DNA of 64,000 nt from Croceicoccus sp. Ery15 (GTDB lineage Bacteria > Pseudomonadota > Alphaproteobacteria > Sphingomonadales > Sphingomonadaceae), in the NCBI RefSeq assembly GCF_020985305.1, contig NZ_CP087588.1, forward strand, positions 2,034,501-2,098,500, given 5' to 3'. Positions 1-8,563 of this stretch are shown in pieces (position 1 is the first letter of the stretch; each line of letters starts with the position of its first letter). The position numbers and the translations under genes were made by a program. The notes beneath the pieces were generated by a model that ran no database searches, had not been told where the DNA came from, and saw nothing but the letters and a program-made list of their open reading frames with translations.

Positions 1-1537
1 CCTCGCCCGCAGGCGCGCGTTCGACGCGGCTGGCGTTCAGGCCAAAGCGCAAGCCGCCCGATGTTTCGTGCCATACGCCGACTGCGCCTGAGAAACTGTC
101 GAAATTGCGCGATGCAAACCCGTCCGCCGACAGATCGGCATGCTCATAGCGCCCCGCCAGTTCAAGCGTGACGGCATCGAGATCGACTTCCTGCAGCGTA
201 AACAGCGCATATTGGCTGGTTGTGCTGGGCGGCACAAAGGCTTCCTCGCCCGTGGCGTCCAGCTTGCGGCGGTAATATTGTCCGCCGACCGATCCGCCAC
301 CCTGCGCGCCCAGCAAGCCGCCGCGCTGGACCAGTTCGACACGGCCTTCCACGCCGGTCACGTCGAACACGGTTCCAGTCTCGCCATTCTCCAACTCGGT
401 ATGGGTATAGTTGTTGACGCCCCAGCGGGTCTTTATTTCAGAGAACGGGCCATCGTCGAACGACAGCGAACCGCGCAGATCGCCGCGCCATTGGCGCATG
501 TCGATATCGACGGTTTCGTGTTCGTGACCTTCCTCGTCGTGATCGTGATCGTGGTCCTCGTGATCCTCGCCCTCTTCCTCGTGGTGATGGCCTGCGCCCG
601 GGCGAAGCGGCACGCCATAGAACGTGTCGTACAGCCCGACCGAAACGCCCAGCATGGCGCGATCACCGATCCACGACAGGCCCGCGCCTGCCGACCATGT
701 TTCGGTGCCCGAATTCTCGACGATACCGCGCACATTCGCAGCCTCGACCAGTTCCTCGGCCTCTTCCGGTTCGTCGCCATGCTCTTCTGCTTCGTGCAGC
801 AATTCGGCGCGCAAGGACTTGCTTGCGGCATAGCCGGGAATTTCCAGATCGTCGGTCTTGCGCCATGAACCGTCGACATGGACCACGAATTGCTGGCCCA
901 GCGGCGCATCGATCGATCCGCCCATCTCGCGCAGATCGGTGGCGGTATCGGCAGCCATCGTGCCATCGAAATGGATCGGCTCGTCAGGGATGCGCAGCGG
1001 GATGCGGCGGTCGATCACATTGACCGCACCGCCAATGGCCGAGCTGCCATACAGCAGGCTGGCAGGGCCGCGCAGCACCTCGATCCGGTCGGCGGTAAGC
1101 GGGTCGATGGTGACGGCATGGTCGGCAGAGGTATTTGATGCGTCGATCGCGCCGATCCCGTCGGTCAGCACGCGCACGCGCTCTCCCTGAAAGCCGCGAA
1201 GCACGGGGCGCGAGGCACCGGGCGCAAAGCCGGTGGCCGAAACGCCGGGCAAATCCTCAAGCACTTCGCCAATCTGGCCGGCCATCTTGCGCTGCAATTC
1301 GACGCCGGTGACGACCGAAGTCCCCGCCAGAATGTCGAGCTGCCCCACCCCGCCGGCGGTCACGACGATATCGGGACCGTGAAAATCGTCGTCGTCATCA
1401 TGGGTAGCGGTCGTGGGCGCAGGCGTTTCGGCCTGCTGCGCGCGGGCGGCGACCGGAAAGGCAGCGACCGGCAGGGCAAGGGCGGCAACGCCGAGAAGGA
1501 GGGGAAGGTGGCGGGCGGTTCGTGCATGATATAACAT
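1..1537 (-). CDS. TonB-dependent receptor, ZnuD-like (3' end outside window)
   Basis: Outer-membrane receptor that would import a metal or chelate with TonB energy. The frame starts at ATG 1537 (MLYHARTARHLPLLLG), followed by a hydrophobic signal ending ARAQQ. A TonB box-like DIVVTAGG follows at about residue 50, then a plug domain with the RGFQGERVRVLTDG and LRGPASLLYGSSAIGG signatures. A loop at about residues 316-340 (nt 516-590) is almost entirely His, Asp and Glu. His-rich loops of this kind mark ZnuD-type zinc receptors in proteobacteria, so zinc uptake is the best guess. The barrel C-terminus lies beyond the left edge. Substrate is inferred; the family assignment is firm. Confidence 0.88.
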   Translation of the reverse strand, partial: MLYHARTARHLPLLLGVAALALPVAAFPVAARAQQAETPAPTTATHDDDDDFHGPDIVVTAGGVGQLDILAGTSVVTGVELQRKMAGQIGEVLEDLPGVSATGFAPGASRPVLRGFQGERVRVLTDGIGAIDASNTSADHAVTIDPLTADRIEVLRGPASLLYGSSAIGGAVNVIDRRIPLRIPDEPIHFDGTMAADTATDLREMGGSIDAPLGQQFVVHVDGSWRKTDDLEIPGYAASKSLRAELLHEAEEHGDEPEEAEELVEAANVRGIVENSGTETWSAGAGLSWIGDRAMLGVSVGLYDTFYGVPLRPGAGHHHEEEGEDHEDHDHDHDEEGHEHETVDIDMRQWRGDLRGSLSFDDGPFSEIKTRWGVNNYTHTELENGETGTVFDVTGVEGRVELVQRGGLLGAQGGGSVGGQYYRRKLDATGEEAFVPPSTTSQYALFTLQEVDLDAVTLELAGRYEHADLSADGFASRNFDSFSGAVGVWHETSGGLRFGLNASRVERAPAGE

Positions 1538-1542
1538 ATCAT
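1526..1542. promoter_or_regulatory. Perfect 7-3-7 dyad over the start codon of the ZnuD-like receptor
   Basis: The 17-bp palindrome ATGATAT-AAC-ATATCAT covers the ATG of the receptor gene. It contains TATAACAT, which resembles a half-site of the AT-rich Zur operators of proteobacteria, and stands out in GC-rich surroundings. A metal-responsive repressor site is inferred from sequence symmetry and from the His-rich receptor. Confidence 0.45.
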
Positions 1543-1699
1543 CGCCGTTAGCGTCAGCAGCGCGGGCGGGCAAGCGGTTTTTGCGCAGTCGCAGCCGAAT
1601 TTTCCGCACATGCGAGCAGCGGAGAGGTCACGCCGAATTAACCCTAACGATACTTTCCGCCCGTAAGACCGAACCCGTCAATGCCGATGGGGAGGCAAG

Positions 1700-2278
1700 A
1701 TGAAAGACCTATTGATCGGAGGCGGCGCATGCGCCGTGGTGGGGCTGGGCGTGTTCTTTTCGCCGCCCTTTACGTTCGGCACGACCGAAGTGATCGACAT
1801 CAGGAACGGGCCGGTACTGGTCGCGTCAAATGAAGAAATTGCGGGTCATTTGATGGACGCCGCGCTGGTAGACGGCAATCCGCCGTTTTACCGGCACAAG
1901 ACCACGCGCGAGCGTGTCGGCACCGACGCCGTCGCATTCAAGACCGAAGCGGGCATCGATTGCGTCGCCCGCATTCACCGGCTCGACGATCAGCGCGCAC
2001 AGGTGGTGCCGCAATGCACAACGCCGGCCGCAGGCAAAAGCGCGCAGGGTGCGGCGGTGCAGGACATCATGACGCTGACCTTCCGCGAATTCGTGTGGGC
2101 CCGGCTGGAAAACCGCCCCTATGACGAAAAGAAGGTCCGCACCCAGATGGGCGGCGCCGCGATGAAGCACCTCCCCGCCATGCGGCAGGAAGCGATCGAA
2201 GCCAACATCGAAATGCACGAGATGCAGGCCGAAATGGCCGCGGCAAGAGATGCGCGCGAGGCGGAGAAAGGCTGGTAG
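1700..2278 (+). CDS. Conserved hypothetical exported/anchored protein, 192 aa
   Basis: I do not recognise a named family. The first 20 residues (MKDLLIGGGACAVVGLGVFF) form one hydrophobic segment that would act as a signal anchor or uncleaved signal peptide. The rest is a soluble alpha/beta-like stretch with two cysteines (about residues 88 and 109), then a charged helical tail rich in Met, Glu and Ala (about residues 150-192). GGGGAGG lies just upstream of the ATG, supporting the start. The gene stands alone between a divergently read receptor and convergent dnaE, so context suggests no role. Confidence 0.7.
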   Translation: MKDLLIGGGACAVVGLGVFFSPPFTFGTTEVIDIRNGPVLVASNEEIAGHLMDAALVDGNPPFYRHKTTRERVGTDAVAFKTEAGIDCVARIHRLDDQRAQVVPQCTTPAAGKSAQGAAVQDIMTLTFREFVWARLENRPYDEKKVRTQMGGAAMKHLPAMRQEAIEANIEMHEMQAEMAAARDAREAEKGW

Positions 2279-2288
2279 CGCGGGGCCT

Positions 2289-5200
2289 TCAGGCCACCAG
2301 TTTCATCTGCGCCACGGCGCGCGCCTTTAGCGCGACCGACGATACGCCATCGATCTCGCTGATCCGGTCGGTCAACTCGCCGTCCAGCGCGAAATTGCGG
2401 CCCAGCAGCACGCGGGCGTGGCGCCCCTCACCCAGCAAGAGCGTCGCGACCACCTCGCCATTGGCTTTGGGGTCCTCGGCCAGTGCCAGCGCGAGTTCGG
2501 GCAGTGCCGCCTCGTTCGATACCGTCAGCGATAGCTCCATCCGCGCGCTACCGGTCACTTCGGACAGGGGCCGCGCACCGCGCACGGTAATGCGCGGCGG
2601 TTCGTCGGGATTGGGGCGGTCCAGTTCCACGTTCAGCAAAACGCATTCGCCTGCCGCCGCCCATTTCTGGAACGGTTCGACCAGGGCTTCCTCGAAACAG
2701 GATGCCGAAAAATTGCCGGTCTGGTCGGAGAATTCAGCCATCACGAAATCATTGCCGCGCTTGGTCTTGCGCTTGTTCACGCTTTCGACCAGCGCGGCCA
2801 TGACGGCGGCGGAACGGCTGCCGCCGCGCTGCCCCTTATGCGGCTGTTCGACGGGCGTTTCGGCCACGCCCCCTTCGATCAGGCTGGCATGGCTGCGCGC
2901 ACCATTGGCGCTGGCCACCGCGCGCCATTGCGACACGGGATGCGCGGCAAAGTAAAAGCCGAAATTCTCGCGCTCCTTCTCCATCTGCTCCTTGCGCGGC
3001 CAGGGCGGGCAATCGGCCAGCCGCAGATCGGCCTCGGCATGGTCCTCTCCGCCGAACAGCCCCGCCTGCCCGCTCGCCTTTTCGCGCACGGCGGCATCGG
3101 TCACGGCCAGCAGCAGTTCGGCATTAGCCGTCACTTTGGCGCGGTTGGGCTCCAGCGCGTCGAGCGCGCCCGCCGCAGCCAAAGCCTCCAGCTGGCGGCG
3201 GTTCATCGAACCGGCGGGCAGGCGTTCGAACAGATCCTTCAGGCTCTCGAACCGGCCCCTTGCCTCGCGCTCTGCCACGATGGCGTCCATCGCCTTTTCG
3301 CCCACATTGCGCAGCCCTGCCAGCGCATAGCGGACCTGATGCCCTTCCTGTGTCGGTTCGACCGTATATTCGGCTTCGGAATGGTTGATGCAGGGGCCTG
3401 CCAGCGCGATGCCTGCCCGCCGCATGTCGTCGACGAAAATCGACAGCTTTTCCGACTGGTGCATGTCGAAACACATGGCGGCGGCATAGAATTCATGCGG
3501 GTAATGCGCCTTCAGCCACGCGGTCTGATAGGCAAGCAAGGCATAGGCGGCAGCGTGCGACTTGTTGAAGCCATAGCCAGCAAACTTGTCGATCAAGTCG
3601 AACAGCTCGTTCGCCTTCTTCGGCTCGATATCGCTGACGGTCTTGCAACCTTCGACAAATCGCGAACGCTGCTTGTCCATCTCGGCCTGCACCTTCTTGC
3701 CCATCGCGCGGCGCAAGAGATCCGCGTCACCCAGCGAATATCCGGCAAGGATCTGCGCGGCCTGCATCACCTGTTCCTGATAGACGAATATGCCGTAGGT
3801 CTCGGCCAGAATCCCTTCCAGCTTGGGGTGCGGATATTCGATCTCGGCCAGCCCGTTCTTGCGCTGGCCGAACAGCGGGATATTATCCATCGGGCCGGGG
3901 CGATAAAGCGAGACGAGGGCGATGATATCCTCGAACTTGGTCGGCTTTACGGCTGACAGCGTGCGCCGCATGCCTTCCGATTCCAGCTGGAACACGCCGA
4001 CCGTATCGCCGCGCTTCAAAAGCTCGAACACGCCGGCATCGTCCCATGCCAGCCCGTCCAGATCGACCGCGATGCCGCGCCGCGCCAGCAGATCGACTGC
4101 CTTGCGCAACACCGACAGGGTTTTGAGGCCGAGGAAGTCGAACTTTACAAGGCCCGAGCTTTCGACATGTTTCATGTCGAACTGCGTCACCGGCATGTCC
4201 GAACGCGGATCGCGATAGAGCGGGACAAGCTGCGACAAGGGCCGGTCCCCGATCACCACGCCCGCCGCGTGGGTCGAACTGTTACGCGGCAGCCCTTCCA
4301 GCTGCATGGCCAGATCGACCAGACGCTTTACATCGCCGTCGCGCTTATATTCGCCGTGGAAATCCGCCGCCCCGTCCAATGTGCGCTTCAGCGTCCATGG
4401 ATCGGTGGGATGGTTTGGCACCATCTTGGTCAGCCGGTCCACCTGCCCGTAAGGCATTTGCAGAATGCGTCCGCAATCGCGCAGCACGGCGCGGGCTTTC
4501 AGCTTACCGAAGGTGATGATCTGCGCGACGTGATCGTGGCCGTATTTGGCCTGCACGTAACGGATCACCTCGCCCCGCCGCGTTTCGCAGAAGTCGATGT
4601 CAAAGTCGGGCATCGACACGCGTTCGGGATTGAGGAAACGTTCGAACAGCAGGCCGAGGCGCAGCGGATCGAGGTCGGTGATCGTCAGCGCCCATGCCAC
4701 CGCGCTGCCCGCACCCGAACCACGGCCCGGCCCCACCGGAATGCCATTGTCCTTGGCCCATTTGATAAAATCGGCAACGATCAGGAAATAGCCGGGAAAG
4801 CCCATCTGCACGATGATGTCGATCTCGAACTCAAGCCGCTTTTCATATTCGGCGCGGGCCTCGTCGGTCAGGTCGTCATAGAGTTCCAGCCGCTTTGCCA
4901 GACCAGCGCGCGCCGTTTCGGCCAGTGCCTTGGCCTCACCCTCGAAATCGCCGGCAAGGCTGGGCAGGATCGGCTTGCGATAGGGCGGCGCGACCGCGCA
5001 GCGCTGCGCGACGACCAGCGTATTCACCAGCCCCTCGGGCAGGTCGGCGAAAAGCTCCGCCATCTGGTCCGACGGCTTGACCCACGCGTCGCGCGGGGCG
5101 CGGGGCCGGTCCTCTGTATCGATATGGGTGCTGTTGGCGATGCACAGCATGGCATCGTGCGCGGCATGGAATCCCGCCTCGTCGAACAGTGCCGGATTGG

Positions 5201-5825
5201 TGGCGACCAACGGCAAGTCGCGCGCATAGGCCAGATCGATCAGCGCCTCTTCGCTCGCCCGCTCGTGCTCTGCGCCGCTGCGGGCAATCTCTATATAAAG
5301 CCGCCCCCTGAAATACGGGATCAGCGCATCGGCATAGCGGTTCGCCGCAGCCGCCTGTCCATGCGCGAACAGGCGGGCCAGCGCGCCATCGCCCGCGCCG
5401 GTCAGGCAGATCAGCCCGTCGCTATGGCCGTCAAGATCGGCCAGCGTGACATGCGGATCGAGATGGAGCGGGCGGTCCAGATGCGCCTTGGACACAAGGT
5501 GGCACAGATTGTCATAGCCACGCTCGTCCTGCGCATAGAGCGCCAACCAGTCTACCGCCGGATCGCCATTCGTATTCTCACTATCGGGCCGCGCCACGCC
5601 CAGCAGCGTGCCGATGATCGGCTGCACGCCCACATCCTTGCACGCGCCCGCGAACGCGATGGAGCCATACAGCCCGTTACGGTCGCAGATCGCGATTGCC
5701 GGAAAGCCGCGATCCTTAGCAAGCTTCGCCAGCTTTTTCGGATCGATCGCCCCTTCCAGCATGGAGTAGCTGGAGAAGACGCGCAGCGGAATATATCTTG
5801 CCAGAGTCGGACGTGAGGATGCCAT
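2289..5825 (-). CDS. dnaE: DNA polymerase III subunit alpha
   Basis: Replicative C-family polymerase, 1178 aa, the usual length for DnaE1. The N-terminal PHP domain begins PLRVFSSYSMLEGAI, where both histidines of the usual HLRVHS signature are replaced. The polymerase core carries the PDFDIDF acidic motif at about residue 405 and GPGRGSGAGS just before it. The finger region and helix-hairpin-helix follow. An internal QAGLF at about residue 921 fits the beta-clamp-binding motif, and an OB-fold domain and C-terminal domain complete it. It converges on the small gene at 1700-2278 with a 10-bp gap. Lack of the PHP metal ligands implies that proofreading depends on a separate DnaQ (inference). 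Confidence 0.97.
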   Translation of the reverse strand: MASSRPTLARYIPLRVFSSYSMLEGAIDPKKLAKLAKDRGFPAIAICDRNGLYGSIAFAGACKDVGVQPIIGTLLGVARPDSENTNGDPAVDWLALYAQDERGYDNLCHLVSKAHLDRPLHLDPHVTLADLDGHSDGLICLTGAGDGALARLFAHGQAAAANRYADALIPYFRGRLYIEIARSGAEHERASEEALIDLAYARDLPLVATNPALFDEAGFHAAHDAMLCIANSTHIDTEDRPRAPRDAWVKPSDQMAELFADLPEGLVNTLVVAQRCAVAPPYRKPILPSLAGDFEGEAKALAETARAGLAKRLELYDDLTDEARAEYEKRLEFEIDIIVQMGFPGYFLIVADFIKWAKDNGIPVGPGRGSGAGSAVAWALTITDLDPLRLGLLFERFLNPERVSMPDFDIDFCETRRGEVIRYVQAKYGHDHVAQIITFGKLKARAVLRDCGRILQMPYGQVDRLTKMVPNHPTDPWTLKRTLDGAADFHGEYKRDGDVKRLVDLAMQLEGLPRNSSTHAAGVVIGDRPLSQLVPLYRDPRSDMPVTQFDMKHVESSGLVKFDFLGLKTLSVLRKAVDLLARRGIAVDLDGLAWDDAGVFELLKRGDTVGVFQLESEGMRRTLSAVKPTKFEDIIALVSLYRPGPMDNIPLFGQRKNGLAEIEYPHPKLEGILAETYGIFVYQEQVMQAAQILAGYSLGDADLLRRAMGKKVQAEMDKQRSRFVEGCKTVSDIEPKKANELFDLIDKFAGYGFNKSHAAAYALLAYQTAWLKAHYPHEFYAAAMCFDMHQSEKLSIFVDDMRRAGIALAGPCINHSEAEYTVEPTQEGHQVRYALAGLRNVGEKAMDAIVAEREARGRFESLKDLFERLPAGSMNRRQLEALAAAGALDALEPNRAKVTANAELLLAVTDAAVREKASGQAGLFGGEDHAEADLRLADCPPWPRKEQMEKERENFGFYFAAHPVSQWRAVASANGARSHASLIEGGVAETPVEQPHKGQRGGSRSAAVMAALVESVNKRKTKRGNDFVMAEFSDQTGNFSASCFEEALVEPFQKWAAAGECVLLNVELDRPNPDEPPRITVRGARPLSEVTGSARMELSLTVSNEAALPELALALAEDPKANGEVVATLLLGEGRHARVLLGRNFALDGELTDRISEIDGVSSVALKARAVAQMKLVA

Positions 5826-5904
5826 CGCCCGAATATGGCAATGCCATCCGCGACGGCCAAGGCACGCGGCGCGCTATGTGTGGATAGGGTCGGGGAAATC
5901 AGCC

Positions 5905-6207
5905 CTAAGCGGGCAGATCGGGACGTGCCGGCAGATCGGGACGGCGGGCCAGGGTCATGATCTCACCCAGTTCGAACAGGCGGTCGCCTGCTTTCTGGAT
6001 CACCAGCCCCTGCCGGTCCGCTTCGGGAAGCGAGGCGACGAAGCGGATCATTTCGGCAAAGGTCCCATCGCGTATGATCGCGAAACCGCGCAGCATGTCG
6101 CTCTTGTCGCCGTCGGCGCGGCGGTGAAGCGTAGCGCGGTCCTGCCAGTCGATGCCGTTGGGCACGTCAGATTCGCCGTGAAAAGTGGTGGGGCGGGTCA
6201 TAGTCAT
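5905..6207 (-). CDS. Hypothetical protein, about 100 aa
   Basis: Small acidic soluble protein starting MTMTRPTTFHGESDVPNG. A second in-frame ATG lies two codons downstream. No known domain is apparent. The middle (about residues 35-85) looks like a helical globular core, with FAEMIRFVASLPEADRQGL followed by a leucine- and isoleucine-rich stretch. The C-terminus is a short tandem repeat RPDLPARPDLPA. It lies 70 bp downstream of lolD on the same strand and upstream of dnaE, so it may be co-transcribed with the lol genes. It is called a gene for its codon use, its position between two genes and its plausible protein composition. Confidence 0.6.
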   Translation of the reverse strand: MTMTRPTTFHGESDVPNGIDWQDRATLHRRADGDKSDMLRGFAIIRDGTFAEMIRFVASLPEADRQGLVIQKAGDRLFELGEIMTLARRPDLPARPDLPA

Positions 6208-6277
6208 GGTCTTTCTCACTCGGTCTTGCCGAATCAACGCAAGACCGTGCCGCAAGGTTCCGCCCCATGGACCGGCC

Positions 6278-6958
6278 CTAGCCCTGTGCCAGCACCCCTT
6301 CGTGCAGGCGCACCACACGGTCCATCCTGGCCGCAAGCCGTTCGTTGTGAGTCGCGACCAGCGCCGCGCTGCCCTGCCCGCGCACCAGCCGCAGGAATTC
6401 CTCGAGCACGCGGTCGCTCGTCGCCTCGTCCAGATTGCCGGTGGGTTCGTCCGCCAGCACCAGTTGCGGCTTGTTCGCCAGCGCGCGGGCCACGGCCACG
6501 CGCTGTTGCTCGCCGCCCGAAAGCTGGCTGGGGCGATGATCCATGCGCGCGCCAAGGCCCAGTGCGGTCAGCAGCTCTTCGGCCCGCGCATTGGCATCGG
6601 CGCGCGGCGTGCCCGCGACCAGCTGGGGCAACACCACGTTTTCGCGCGCGTCGAAATCGGGCAGCAGATGATGGAACTGATAGACAAATCCCAGATGCTC
6701 GCGCCGCAGCGCCGTGCGCGCATCGCCGTTCGATTTCTCGGCCGATTTGCCGCAGATCGAAATCTCGCCACCGAACCCGCCTTCCAGCAGGCCCACGGCT
6801 TGCAACATGGTCGATTTGCCCGACCCCGACGGGCCCAGCAGGGCCACGATCTCGCCCGGCATGATCGACAGGTTCACGCCGCGCAGCACATCGATGGTGA
6901 CCCCGCCCTGCGTAAAGCTGCGAGTCAGGTTCGACAGGACGACAACCGGATTATTCAT
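6278..6958 (-). CDS. lolD: Lipoprotein-releasing system ATP-binding protein LolD
   Basis: ABC ATPase of 226 aa that powers release of outer-membrane lipoproteins from the inner membrane to LolA. Walker A is GPSGSGKST, followed by the Q-loop [17 protein letters not shown] (typical of the MacB/LolD class), the signature [15 protein letters not shown] and Walker [14 protein letters not shown]. The start [11 protein letters not shown] is chosen because its ATG overlaps the lolC stop by 8 bp (TTATGAATAA), a coupled arrangement. A longer upstream frame exists but lies wholly inside lolC. It forms an operon with lolC. Confidence 0.95.
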   Translation of the reverse strand: MNNPVVVLSNLTRSFTQGGVTIDVLRGVNLSIMPGEIVALLGPSGSGKSTMLQAVGLLEGGFGGEISICGKSAEKSNGDARTALRREHLGFVYQFHHLLPDFDARENVVLPQLVAGTPRADANARAEELLTALGLGARMDHRPSQLSGGEQQRVAVARALANKPQLVLADEPTGNLDEATSDRVLEEFLRLVRGQGSAALVATHNERLAARMDRVVRLHEGVLAQG

Positions 6959-8192
6959 AACGAAGCACCTGCACCGGATCGGTGCTCGCCGCCTTGAAAG
7001 CGGGATAAAGCGTGGCAAGGAAGGACAGCACCAGCGCCATGATGACGATGGTCGTCACCTCGGCCGGATCGGTCCGCGCGGGCAGCGTGGTCAGAAAGCG
7101 GATCGACGGGTCCCACAATTCCTGTCCCGTAATCGCCTCTACCCCCCGCACGGCCGACTGGCGGAATGCCAGGGCCAGAAAGCCCAGCCCCAGCCCCGCC
7201 AATGTGCCCAGCGCGCCGATCAGGAAACCGGCGGTGACAAAGATTTTCATGATCGACCGCCGCGTTGCGCCCATGGTGCGCATGATCGCAATGTCGCGGG
7301 TCTTGGCGCGCACCAGCATGATCAGGCTGGACAGAATGTTGAACACCGCGACCAGCACGATGATCGACAGCACGACGAACATGGCGACACGCTCTACCGC
7401 CAGCGCCTCGAACAGCGAGGAATTGATCGTCTTCCAGTCGGACACCACGGCCTGCCCCTGCAGTCTGCCGCGAATGGGGGCAAGCGTCTCGCCTACCGTG
7501 TCGGGATCCTCGGTCGTAATCTCGATCATGCCGATCTGGTCGCCCGTCAGCAGCAGGGTCTGCGCATCCTGCATCGGCATGACGACGAAGGCCTGATCGT
7601 AATCATAGATGCCGATTTCGAATATGGCGGAAATCTCGTATCCGATCTCGCGCGGGACGGTGCCGAACGGGGTGGAGCGGCCCTGCGGATTGATGATGGT
7701 GATGACATCGCCGATCCGCGCGCCCAGATTCTGCGCCAGCCGCGACCCCACCGCCACGCGCTGCGCACCGGGTTGCAAGGCATCCAGATTGCCCAGCACC
7801 TTCTTGTCGCCCAGCCGCGCAATATCCTCGGGCAGATTGCCGCGCACCAGCACCGCTTCTACCCGCCCGTTAAAGGTGGCGAGCAGCGGCTGTTCGATCA
7901 GCGGCGAGGCGCGTGTGACGCCCGGCGTCTCGCGCACCTCTTTCAGCACGTCCTGCCATTGCGGCAGCCGCCCGCCATAGCCCTGCACGATGGCATGGCC
8001 GTTCAGGCCGACGATCTTGTCCATCAGCTCGGCGCGGAAACCGTTCATCACGCTCATCACAATGACCAGCGCGGCAACGCCCAGCATCACCGCCGCAAGG
8101 CTGATGCCCGCCACCATGGCAATAAACGCCTCGCCCTTGCCCGGCAGCATATAGCGTTTGGCGATGGTCCATTCGAAGGGTGAGAGAATCAA
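6951..8192 (-). CDS. lolC: Lipoprotein-releasing ABC transporter permease LolC/LolE
   Basis: Integral membrane permease of 413 aa, partner of LolD. One N-terminal membrane helix (after [18 protein letters not shown]) is followed by a large periplasmic MacB-like domain (about residues 50-260) and three C-terminal helices with [17 protein letters not shown] and the FtsX-like region. The family normally starts MILSPFEW. Here the matching codon is TTG at 8192 with GGAG eight bases upstream, so I place the start there rather than at the ATG further upstream. The upstream extension is proline- and arginine-rich and not protein-like. A single LolC/E permease per operon is usual in alphaproteobacteria. 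Confidence 0.93.
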   Translation of the reverse strand: MILSPFEWTIAKRYMLPGKGEAFIAMVAGISLAAVMLGVAALVIVMSVMNGFRAELMDKIVGLNGHAIVQGYGGRLPQWQDVLKEVRETPGVTRASPLIEQPLLATFNGRVEAVLVRGNLPEDIARLGDKKVLGNLDALQPGAQRVAVGSRLAQNLGARIGDVITIINPQGRSTPFGTVPREIGYEISAIFEIGIYDYDQAFVVMPMQDAQTLLLTGDQIGMIEITTEDPDTVGETLAPIRGRLQGQAVVSDWKTINSSLFEALAVERVAMFVVLSIIVLVAVFNILSSLIMLVRAKTRDIAIMRTMGATRRSIMKIFVTAGFLIGALGTLAGLGLGFLALAFRQSAVRGVEAITGQELWDPSIRFLTTLPARTDPAEVTTIVIMALVLSFLATLYPAFKAASTDPVQVLRYE

Positions 8193-8560
8193 GAAGACAG
8201 CTCCGGATGGAGTAAGACGGACAGGTCCGACAGCGCCCATGAAGGGGCCTGGATGAGAGGGAGATGAACTAGGGGGCGCGACGGCAGGTGGCAATAGGTG
8301 GGTTTGTGTTGCAACACCCGAACTCGGTGCCGGGCGCAGCGACTGCAGGGGGCGATCCGACGCCATAAATCTACAACCGGCCCAACCTCTAACGAAGCGC
8401 AAACTTCCAAATACGCAAAACCTCACCTTCCAAGCCCAACACCAAGACTCAGGTTGTAATCATAACGAAACATCGGCAAAGGCCGCGCATGACGTTGGCG
8501 CCCACATCTGTTAGGGCGGAACGATGCAGGCCCCAGGCTATACAGCGGAACATTGAAGGC
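8193..8560. other. Divergent intergenic region lolC/purF, no gene seen
   Basis: This 368-bp gap separates two divergent operons and must hold both promoters. I see no convincing small gene. The one clear element is a perfect 12-bp palindrome GTGTTGCAACAC at 8306-8317, a possible operator. The stretch from about 8370 to 8470 is distinctly less GC-rich than its surroundings, as expected for promoter DNA, but no clean -35/-10 pair can be assigned. Confidence 0.4.
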
Positions 8561-8563
8561 ATG

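Noticed and set aside
4167..5816. Long 549-codon open frame on the plus strand inside dnaE
   Set aside because: It is fully antisense to a well-supported dnaE, is rich in Arg, His and Gln as expected of a GC-rich shadow frame, and shows no domain.
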